This document shows, one piece after another, positions 1-5,427 of a stretch of DNA of 13,183 nt (position 1 is its first letter; the number at the start of each line of letters is the position of its first letter). Under the pieces are notes generated by a model that was not told the origin of the DNA, did no database searches, and worked only from the letters and a program-made list of their open reading frames with translations. Source of the DNA: Bacteriovoracaceae bacterium UBA4573 (lineage in GTDB: Bacteria > Bdellovibrionota > UBA1018 > UBA923); the NCBI GenBank assembly GCA_002387735.1, contig DGKJ01000045.1, positions 1 to 13,183 on the forward strand. Direction: 5' to 3'. The position numbers were made by a program, and so were the translations under genes.

Positions 1-1712
1 GGGCTACATACGTCATAAAGGGTCTCACCGTCCGGAAAGGTTTGACTACTGCCCATCATACCCTGATCGCCAAGCATGCCCAAAACACCTAGGCCTGCTA
101 AACTCGTCGCTACTTGGGCGGTGGCTTCGAATGCAACGTCGGCAAAATCAGACTCAGGTACTGGCTCTGCCAAAAGAGCCGTGCCGGTAGAATAATTCTT
201 CGTCTTAAAACGTGGCCCACCTAAAATTACGTCCAATTTCTGTAGACGTCGAAAAAGCCCGCTAACGCAGACTGCACCCTGGGCCATTTGGACCAGGTAC
301 TCGTCAGGGGAATCGTCTATTAAATTTTTTGCGATGTTTGCGCTCAGGATCGGCTCTATGAGTTTAGCTACTTTTTGAGAAACATCCTTTTTGCTTATTT
401 TCGGCATGAGCGGGACGTAATGATCGACCGTGTCCTGGAGTCTCTTTTTCGCTTCGTCGTTGCATGTACCAGCTTTTTTTATGAGTGAAGCGATTGCATC
501 GGCTACTGCGGCATTTTTGTCGCCCAATGCGTTTAGAGATGCCTCTTCAAGGTAACCCTCTATCATGAGTTCGGCAAAATACTGGTTGGCTTGGTCGGTA
601 AATCCAGCACTAAATAAGCTGTCTACCAACGGAGTTAAATCTTTGAAGTCCTCGGAAAAAAGGACGTTTGCGAGATTCGGGAGCACCGTCGAGCCGTCGG
701 CGTTAGTGCCTCGGTAGTTTAAATCTGGGTTTGCCCATGTGCCAGAACTATCTTTATCGCGGTAAGTCCCTTTCGAGCCTTTGTTATATTGGTACTGGTA
801 AAGTGTGTTTGCTGTGCATTCATTCGTAGGCCATTCAGGGCACCCTTCGACAAAAGGGATCGATTGCATTTCAAATTGTGTCCACTCGTATTGTGGTTCG
901 AAGCAAACGAATTTGTCCCCGTTCGGAGAATGTTTTTTGAGTACGGGCGGGACCAAACGGCACGCTCTTTTGCAGGGAATTGGTTTACCGTCCGATCCCA
1001 GAAATGGACGGCTTCCATCCGGCAGCATGAAAAAATGATCGGCGGCATGATCATCTAAATAGCGATTTAATTCGAGTGGTGAGTACGCGTCAAAGCACGA
1101 TTGAGAGTCGGTTTCCTTAGGGCTGTATAGCCGAAAGGCAATATTCGCAGCGTAGCGCCTGACGAGTGCCTCATACAAATTAAACAGCTTGCTGTATTTT
1201 TTCTTTGCGTCTTTAATATCGAGATTTTTCTTATTGAAGAACGTGGCAATGTCCACAAAGTTGAAACACAGCATCTTCTGTTTGGGATTGTCAGGGTGTG
1301 TGCCGCACTCCCGAAGGTGAAGTCCTTCGTATTTCGATGGGTTTTTCGCTATTTCATTAGTCGCGATCGCGTTCTTCGATACGACATTTCCGTGAGCGTC
1401 GACTGCGAGATCGAAATAACAATTTTCAGCGTGATCTACCGCATCTGATTCGCAGTGTTTCAGCATGTCAGAGTAGGTGGCGTAGACCGAATCTCCTAAT
1501 GCTTTCATTGCTTCTTGGTAGAGTGCTTCAGAATCTTTTCCAGATTCATTGCCAGCTTGGTATTCGTCCTCGACGAGCGCCCTACGGCCCTCGTTGATAA
1601 AATCTGCGTGTATTGATGTTGGAAAAACCGAAAACACCGAGCTCACCGTAAACACGGCAAGCATCAGCGAACTGACTGCTCGAGAAAAACGGCCACGCGA
1701 TAAATGAGCCAT
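1..1712 (-). CDS. exported protein of unknown family, cut by left edge
   Basis: I read an uninterrupted frame of 570 codons from ATG at 1712 to the window edge with no stop, so the gene continues beyond position 1. The start is supported by a GGGGGA ribosome binding site 9 nt upstream (1722-1727 on the plus strand). Residues 1-36 form a Sec-type signal peptide: a basic start, the hydrophobic stretch SLMLAVFTVSSVFSVF, and a likely cleavage SIHA|D. The mature part is soluble-looking with no membrane segment. It has about 13 cysteines in the visible part, several with paired spacing, which would suit disulfides in the periplasm or outside the cell. Residues 220-300 are rich in Pro, Trp, Cys and Tyr, while residues 350-480 look helical. 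I do not recognise the family. Its promoter closely resembles that of the other exported gene at 3096-4079. High confidence that it is a gene and exported; function unknown. Confidence 0.85.
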   Translation of the reverse strand, partial: MAHLSRGRFSRAVSSLMLAVFTVSSVFSVFPTSIHADFINEGRRALVEDEYQAGNESGKDSEALYQEAMKALGDSVYATYSDMLKHCESDAVDHAENCYFDLAVDAHGNVVSKNAIATNEIAKNPSKYEGLHLRECGTHPDNPKQKMLCFNFVDIATFFNKKNLDIKDAKKKYSKLFNLYEALVRRYAANIAFRLYSPKETDSQSCFDAYSPLELNRYLDDHAADHFFMLPDGSRPFLGSDGKPIPCKRACRLVPPVLKKHSPNGDKFVCFEPQYEWTQFEMQSIPFVEGCPEWPTNECTANTLYQYQYNKGSKGTYRDKDSSGTWANPDLNYRGTNADGSTVLPNLANVLFSEDFKDLTPLVDSLFSAGFTDQANQYFAELMIEGYLEEASLNALGDKNAAVADAIASLIKKAGTCNDEAKKRLQDTVDHYVPLMPKISKKDVSQKVAKLIEPILSANIAKNLIDDSPDEYLVQMAQGAVCVSGLFRRLQKLDVILGGPRFKTKNYSTGTALLAEPVPESDFADVAFEATAQVATSLAGLGVLGMLGDQGMMGSSQTFPDGETLYDVCS

Positions 1713-1721
1713 TAACGGTGA

Positions 1722-1772
1722 TCCCCCAACTTCTCTATTTTACAGACTGCGAGGGCTCGAACAACTGTGTCA
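1722..1772 (-). promoter_or_regulatory. promoter and leader of the left exported-protein gene
   Basis: On the minus strand a -35 box TTGTTC (1759-1764) and a -10 box TAAAAT (1737-1742) are separated by 16 nt and lead into the GGGGGA ribosome binding site at 1722-1727. The whole block aligns without gaps to 4089-4139, at the same distance from that gene's ATG. The two hexamers by themselves would be modest evidence; the conservation strengthens them. Confidence 0.6.
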
Positions 1773-1789
1773 CTGGCACACACCAGTGA
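1770..1789. promoter_or_regulatory. perfect inverted repeat, possible operator
   Basis: TCACTGG (1770-1776) and CCAGTGA (1783-1789) are exact inverted copies separated by six bases. The repeat lies directly upstream of the -35 box of the minus-strand exported gene, within the 229-bp gap to the divergent AAA+ gene, a good place for a dimeric regulator. The TGAC part on the minus strand is also present at the matching place upstream of the second exported gene, but the second arm is not. No regulator gene is nearby. Confidence 0.4.
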
Positions 1790-1906
1790 ATACAGTCAAG
1801 CTAGTCTCTCAAATCGTCTCTTTAGCTTTTTCGGCCGTGCGCAGGGGAAACTTGAGATGCATTGAGAGCAAACGACTGAGTTACAGGGGCACCGCCACGA
1901 AAAAAG

Positions 1907-1934
1907 TTGATAGCGGTTGTTTTGTATGTAAAAA
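1907..1934 (+). promoter_or_regulatory. possible promoter for the AAA+ gene, leaderless
   Basis: TTGATA (1907-1912) and TAAAAA (1929-1934) are 16 nt apart. The -10 box ends only 7 nt before the ATG at 1942, so transcription would start at or next to the start codon. No Shine-Dalgarno sequence is visible in front of that ATG, which agrees with a leaderless message. The boxes are AT-rich and could be chance. Confidence 0.35.
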
Positions 1935-1941
1935 TAACCGC

Positions 1942-3090
1942 ATGTATAACAGAATGTTATCGGGTTCGCTTCGTGGATCTCGCAAGAGCATTCTTCTGCT
2001 CGGGCCGCGCCAGGTCGGAAAGTCCACCTTGATCCGTTCGCTTAAACCAGAACTCGAAATCAATCTGGCCGTGGAAGCGGAGTATTTTCATTTTCAAGCC
2101 GAAGTCTCAGAACTGGAACAGCGTCTCGCGGCCACGGGTGTGAAAACCGTTTTCATAGACGAGATTCAAAGAATTCCCCGTCTATTGAATTCCATTCAGG
2201 CGCTGATCGATCGTGACAAGAAGTTAAAATTTTACCTCACTGGTTCGAGCGCGCGAAAACTAAAACGTGGAAAAGCGAATCTGATTCCGGGCCGAGTGTT
2301 TTCTTACGCGTTGGCACCGCTTTGCTTGGCAGAAGCGGGTAGGGATTGGGATGAGAAACTGGCCTTGCAGTTCGGTAGCCTCCCCGAAGTCACTTCGCTT
2401 TCGTCGGTCGCCGACAAAAAGAAGATTTTGCAATCGTATACCAATGCCTATTTGAAAGAAGAGATCCTGTCCGAAGCCTTGGTGCGCCAGGTAGATGGTT
2501 TTGTGCGTTTCCTTACTCAAGCCGGTGCACAAGCAGGGCGGTACCTCGATTATTCCAAACTCGCCGCGCGAGCCAAGGTGCCAAGGCAGTCGGTCGTTAG
2601 ACATTTCGAGATCCTCGAAGACACGATGATCGCCCACCGGGTTGAAAATGACCCTGATTTAGACCCGGATCAGGTCGACCTTGTAAAACACCCACGGTTC
2701 TATTTTTTTGATTTGGGCGTGCTCAACGCCCTTCGTGGTACCTTCGATTTGGGTAGCGATCGGATCGGAGCATTGTTCGAGCATTTGGTATTCAATCAAC
2801 TCTTTAATTCAGCTACCGCGCACGCGGTGGATTTTCGAATCCATAATTTTCGCACCAGGGGCGGGCTTGAAGTTGATTTCATCCTCGCATTGGAAGGCCG
2901 AAAAGTAGCGATCGAGTGTAAAGCTAGCGATCATGTCTCGGACGTGGAAATTGCCCCGCTGCGTGCCTTGAGTACGTATTACAAAAAAATGGAAAAAATG
3001 GTGATCTACCGTGGTTTGCGAGAACGTAAAAACCAAGACGTCTGGATTTTACCTCTACCCAGGGCCCTACAGGTCATGGGACTTCTTTAA
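1942..3090 (+). CDS. AAA+ ATPase with DUF4143 C-terminal domain
   Basis: 382 residues. The N-terminal P-loop ATPase has Walker A GPRQVGKST (21-29), Walker B VFIDE (70-74) followed by the typical IQRIP, and a LTGSSARKL sensor stretch (99-107). The C-terminal DUF4143 region (about 160-330) ends in a restriction-endonuclease-like core: Glu in the ALFEHLV helix, EVDF (310-313) and ECK (325-327), matching a PD-(D/E)XK arrangement. Proteins of this AAA/DUF4143 family are widespread, variable between strains and mostly uncharacterised; a DNA-related or toxin-like role is often suspected but not shown. The frame is open back to a GTG at 1786, adding 52 residues, but the family normally begins a few residues before the P-loop, so I chose ATG 1942. 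The stop lies 5 bp from the stop of the convergent gene. All key motifs look intact. Confidence 0.88.
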   Translation: MYNRMLSGSLRGSRKSILLLGPRQVGKSTLIRSLKPELEINLAVEAEYFHFQAEVSELEQRLAATGVKTVFIDEIQRIPRLLNSIQALIDRDKKLKFYLTGSSARKLKRGKANLIPGRVFSYALAPLCLAEAGRDWDEKLALQFGSLPEVTSLSSVADKKKILQSYTNAYLKEEILSEALVRQVDGFVRFLTQAGAQAGRYLDYSKLAARAKVPRQSVVRHFEILEDTMIAHRVENDPDLDPDQVDLVKHPRFYFFDLGVLNALRGTFDLGSDRIGALFEHLVFNQLFNSATAHAVDFRIHNFRTRGGLEVDFILALEGRKVAIECKASDHVSDVEIAPLRALSTYYKKMEKMVIYRGLRERKNQDVWILPLPRALQVMGLL

Positions 3091-3095
3091 ACAAC

Positions 3096-4079
3096 TTAAT
3101 CCACTGCGGCAGCAGGTGGATTCACTGACCGGGTTGATGGTTCGTTTTTTGAACTGCTGGTGGCGGCCGTAGCTATCTTTTTCTTTGGTCCTTTTTTCTT
3201 ATTACTTTTTTTAGGCATTTTGTCCTCTAAGGCCACTGCTTCGCCATCGAAATCGCCGATGTAGTGGGAGGCGTAACTTCGGTTCAAGTCGCGAAACTTT
3301 TTCCCATGAGCAGATCTTCGACTGATGTCATTTTGCAGCGTCTTCAACCAAGTGTCGAGTACCAGGGTCCGGCGGAATCCATCGATCGATTCAATCATCT
3401 TGTCCCTACCCAGGCGACCGGCAAAGTTCTTAAGACATTTTTCGTCCACATTTTTTTGGACACACGACTTGATCATTTTTTCGTAAATCTCGGGGTACTT
3501 AATCATTAACCTGGTACTAAGCTCGACCAATGGTTGGGCACCGTTTTTGATGTTTTTGAGTGCGCCTTTCATTTCGGCATTGAGATCAACGAGATACTTC
3601 CAAGTACAAAGAGTGATGTGCGAATTGGTGTAATTAGACATTCCATCGATGACGTCGCAGTGAGAAACTACAGGGTCGAAAGCAATCGATGGAATATTTT
3701 CGTAGGCCTTAGTGAGATTTGCTTTTATTTTCGAATAAACCGAATCCAATTCGCTCTCAATTTCGATGACGGGGTCGAAAGCGTTTATAATATCATTCCC
3801 GCGCGCTTGCTCGGCTTTATGACCGCTTGCACTTAAGCAAATGGTCATGCTTCGATTTTCAGCGGTTCCGGGTAGGCTGTATCCGTAATTATAAAAGTTT
3901 GCATCGGGACTGTCTTTAGTAGCCTGTATGCAATTGTCTTTGCCAAACGTGAGACTGAGGTTCTCGTAGTCTACACTGCTAGCTTTGATGTCCTCTTCAG
4001 CCACTGCCGAGAAAGACTGTGCCAAGACTGTTAATATCCCAAAAAAACGTAAAAGTTTACTGCGAGAAACATACACCAT
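3096..4079 (-). CDS. exported protein with basic, low-complexity tail, unknown family
   Basis: 327 residues. Residues 1-27 are a clear signal peptide with a predicted cleavage AVA|EED. The mature domain (28-287) has six cysteines and a helical C-terminal half with no transmembrane segment. The last 40 residues (288-327) are low complexity: a Lys cluster (KKSNKKKGPKKK) followed by Ala/Ser/Thr/Pro, likely disordered and possibly for binding an acidic surface polymer such as peptidoglycan, LPS or nucleic acid; that last point is inference. The start is fixed by a GGGGGA ribosome binding site 9 nt upstream. The gene is convergent with the AAA+ gene (5 bp between stops) and divergent from the GGDEF gene. 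I find no convincing sequence similarity to the exported protein at the left edge despite the matching promoter. Family not recognised. Confidence 0.82.
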   Translation of the reverse strand: MVYVSRSKLLRFFGILTVLAQSFSAVAEEDIKASSVDYENLSLTFGKDNCIQATKDSPDANFYNYGYSLPGTAENRSMTICLSASGHKAEQARGNDIINAFDPVIEIESELDSVYSKIKANLTKAYENIPSIAFDPVVSHCDVIDGMSNYTNSHITLCTWKYLVDLNAEMKGALKNIKNGAQPLVELSTRLMIKYPEIYEKMIKSCVQKNVDEKCLKNFAGRLGRDKMIESIDGFRRTLVLDTWLKTLQNDISRRSAHGKKFRDLNRSYASHYIGDFDGEAVALEDKMPKKSNKKKGPKKKIATAATSSSKNEPSTRSVNPPAAAVD

Positions 4080-4088
4080 TTTCGCCAG

Positions 4089-4139
4089 TCCCCCAATTTG
4101 TCTAGTCTATCAACAGCGTGGCCTCAAACAAGTGAGTCA
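4089..4139 (-). promoter_or_regulatory. promoter and leader of the second exported-protein gene
   Basis: On the minus strand the -35 box is TTGTTT (4126-4131) and the -10 box TAGACT (4104-4109), 16 nt apart, followed by the GGGGGA ribosome binding site (4089-4094). By hand, 38 of 51 positions are identical to 1722-1772 with no gaps. Conserved parts include GTCA and CAA upstream, the GCG and CTC in the spacer, and the ribosome binding site. Confidence 0.6.
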
Positions 4140-4173
4140 AATGGACCCACGATAGGCACTATTCGATTAAACG

Positions 4174-4290
4174 TCACGACTGGGTGAATACGACGCACTC
4201 GCCACTACGGCAGCCAACAAAATCAACTACTTAGAATTGGTACGCGGCATGTAATACCCATCAGTCGTGAGGCGGCTGCAAACAGCAGCC
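4174..4290 (+). ncRNA. 5' part of a possible structured leader or small RNA
   Basis: TCACGACTG (4174-4182) is the exact reverse complement of CAGTCGTGA (4262-4270), enclosing 79 nt. The pairing can extend inward by GGGT (4182-4185) with ACCC (4256-4259) if two or three bases bulge. Immediately after it, GGCTGC (4274-4279) and GCAGCC (4285-4290) form a hairpin with the loop AAACA. No U-run follows the hairpin, so it is not a simple terminator. The module belongs to the 324-bp gap 4080-4403 between the divergent exported gene and the GGDEF gene, which holds no convincing protein gene. Strand is assumed from the GGDEF gene downstream; the enclosed part also contains candidate promoter bases (TAATAC at 4252-4257), so some of this could be DNA-level regulation instead. 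Confidence 0.35.
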
Positions 4291-4296
4291 ACAAAA

Positions 4297-4374
4297 CAGG
4301 GACGAAGTAACAACCCACTGAAACGGTGCTCTGGGTTGCCCCAAAAAAGTCGAAAGACAAACACTTCGTCCCTG
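4297..4374 (+). ncRNA. compact 78-nt fold in the GGDEF leader, candidate riboswitch-like element
   Basis: CAGGGACGAAGT (4297-4308) and ACTTCGTCCCTG (4363-4374) are a perfect 12-bp inverted pair. Inside them CAACCCA (4311-4317) pairs exactly with TGGGTTG (4332-4338), with a possible inner ACTG/CGGT stem. GTC-GAAA-GAC (4349-4358) can form a short hairpin capped by a GNRA tetraloop. Together this is a closing helix plus two inner stems joined by A-rich linkers, the shape of a three-way-junction RNA. It ends 17 nt before the ribosome binding site (4392-4398) of the GGDEF gene. It does not match the consensus of the known c-di-GMP riboswitches as I know them. Alternatives are a small RNA or a miniature element with 12-bp termini. 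Confidence 0.45.
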
Positions 4375-4403
4375 CTCACAAAAAGGTCACCGAGGGAGTC
4401 GTT

Positions 4404-5102
4404 ATGAACAGCCAGAAGAAAATAGAACAGGAAGCTCTAGAAACAGTGATTGTGGAATTAGAGCGCAACCTTGAGGTGTTGGAACTTAACTACCGCAAAG
4501 CGGTAACCAACCTAAAAAGTTTGCGTGAACGGGTGGAAACGGATGACCTCACGAAGTTGATGCGCAGAGGCGCGTTCATGCGAAAACTCGGTGACCTTCT
4601 TATAGACTCAAAAGAAACCGGTGATGAAGTGCAGCTCATGATGATCGACATCGACCACTTCAAAGCGGTGAATGACAACTACGGGCACCAAACCGGAGAC
4701 GTCGTGCTCACGCGAGTAGCAGAATTGGTTCGCCAGTACCTGCGAACCGAAGACTTGGCCGGTCGTTATGGTGGCGAAGAAATCATCGTGGCCATGCAAG
4801 TTAGTAGCGGCGAAGCTCAGCGAATTGCTGAAAACATTCGTGCTGCCGTACAAGCTCAGCTGCAAGTTTCAAGCGCACGCCGCCAAGACGCCGAACGTGC
4901 CGAGGCTAAAACCTTTCACGTCACGCTAAGCATGGGTATCGCCTCTACCCAAGATTTCACGTACGAGGCCGACGTTTTAATCGGTGAAGCGGACGCCGCA
5001 CTTTATCGCGCCAAACGCGGCGGTCGCAACAAAGTGCTTCGTGCGAAGAACATCAAAGCTTTGTCGATCGCAGAGCTGGTGCTGGAAAAGGCAGCTGCCT
5101 AA
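4404..5102 (+). CDS. diguanylate cyclase (GGDEF domain) with N-terminal coiled coil
   Basis: 232 residues; predicted to make cyclic di-GMP from two GTP in the cytoplasm. ATG 4404 is preceded by a strong GAGGGAG ribosome binding site five bases away; the frame is open to a GTG at 4326 but that extension runs through the leader fold. Residues 1-45 are a Leu/Glu-rich helix, probably a dimerising coiled coil. The GGDEF domain follows: DDLT (47-50), the metal-binding stretch MIDIDHFKAVND (80-91), the active-site motif GGEEI (123-127) and TLSMGIA (174-180). The usual final Phe of GG(D/E)EF is Ile here, but the catalytic Gly-Gly-Glu-Glu are kept. The inhibitory RxxD site is present as RTED (114-117), five residues before the active motif. 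There is no membrane or sensor domain, so its input must come through the coiled coil, a partner or expression level. Activity is likely but not shown. Confidence 0.9.
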   Translation: MNSQKKIEQEALETVIVELERNLEVLELNYRKAVTNLKSLRERVETDDLTKLMRRGAFMRKLGDLLIDSKETGDEVQLMMIDIDHFKAVNDNYGHQTGDVVLTRVAELVRQYLRTEDLAGRYGGEEIIVAMQVSSGEAQRIAENIRAAVQAQLQVSSARRQDAERAEAKTFHVTLSMGIASTQDFTYEADVLIGEADAALYRAKRGGRNKVLRAKNIKALSIAELVLEKAAA

Positions 5103-5156
5103 TCACGGCCGCAACCGAGGGGAACACTCGGTCGGCGACGGAGAAAAAGTTTTGCT

Positions 5157-5195
5157 GAGCTTAAACGCTTGGTGAGCCGAGCTTAAACGCTTGGT
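5157..5195. repeat. two direct 17-bp repeats, 22-bp period
   Basis: GAGCTTAAACGCTTGGT occurs exactly at 5157-5173 and again at 5179-5195, with five bases between. The 22-bp period is close to two turns of DNA, as for tandem binding sites of one regulator. It lies 55 bp after the GGDEF stop, in the 325-bp gap 5103-5427 that contains no convincing protein gene. Confidence 0.75.
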
Positions 5196-5201
5196 TAAGA
5201 A

Positions 5202-5224
5202 TTGCAACCAACTAGCTGTTGCAA
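5202..5224. repeat. inverted repeat, possible operator or hairpin
   Basis: TTGCAAC (5202-5208) and GTTGCAA (5218-5224) are exact inverted copies around a 9-bp centre. It follows directly on the tandem direct repeats and precedes a second hairpin. It could be a regulator site or the first of two RNA hairpins after the GGDEF gene. Confidence 0.5.
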
Positions 5225-5226
5225 GG

Positions 5227-5259
5227 CTCGTGGTGAATGTCCCCACCCACGAGTTGTTT
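5227..5259 (+). terminator. possible terminator of the GGDEF transcript
   Basis: CTCGTGG (5227-5233) pairs exactly with CCACGAG (5247-5253), a GC-rich stem with a 13-nt loop that can extend by TG/CA past a bulge. The stem is followed by TTGTTT, a short and imperfect T-run. It lies about 125 bp after the stop codon. A weak intrinsic terminator fits best. Confidence 0.4.
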
Positions 5260-5336
5260 CACACAATGGAGATGCCCGCCCCAATGCTCAAACGTCAGTT
5301 AGTATGAGTGTCTTTATACATAGCCTACCTAGAATG

Positions 5337-5383
5337 GCCGCCCGGTGAAGTCGTAGTGACTTCCCCGGTGCGGCTCCCGCTTT
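5337..5383 (+). promoter_or_regulatory. long hairpin plus T-run in the thioesterase leader, attenuator-like
   Basis: GCCG (5337-5340), CCGG (5342-5345) and GAAGTC (5347-5352) pair in order with GACTTC (5358-5363), CCGG (5365-5368) and CGGC (5371-5374), with single-base mismatches or small bulges and a 5-nt loop. A five-T run follows at about 5379-5383, a few bases past the stem. A weak TATACA box at 5315-5320 could start transcription just before it, which would make it a terminator inside the leader of the downstream gene. It may equally be a second terminator of the GGDEF transcript. Confidence 0.4.
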
Positions 5384-5427
5384 TTGGGGCATTGAGAATT
5401 CGGCGCCGACGAGCTACTCTAGAAACC

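Noticed and set aside
719..1258. Frames of 63-111 codons on both strands inside the left exported gene
   Set aside because: All overlap the 570-codon frame read continuously from 1712 and have unlikely composition; they are out-of-frame shadows.
1786..1941. In-frame GTG giving the AAA+ protein 52 extra residues
   Set aside because: The extra part has no ribosome binding site and no family-like sequence; the GTG falls inside the inverted repeat 1770-1789. The family normally begins shortly before the P-loop.
1942..3090. AAA/DUF4143 gene as part of an anti-phage defence island
   Set aside because: No second defence gene, toxin partner, methylase or mobile-element marker is adjacent; the neighbours are exported proteins and housekeeping genes.
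3100..3121. Shared terminator hairpin between the convergent AAA+ and exported genes
   Set aside because: TCCAC and GTGGA arms pair around GC-rich bases with a bulge, but there is no T-run on either side and it is inside coding sequence.
4297..4374. Terminal inverted repeats of a miniature transposable element
   Set aside because: I find no clear target-site duplication at the ends, no second copy in the window, and nested internal pairings suit RNA better. Not fully excluded.
4174..4403. Known c-di-GMP riboswitch (GEMM) before the GGDEF gene
   Set aside because: The paired hairpins with the tetraloop and receptor sequences of that class, as I know them, are not present; GGGACGAAG is only a superficial resemblance.
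5157..5195. Start of a CRISPR array
   Set aside because: Only two repeats, a five-base spacer, and no cas genes nearby.
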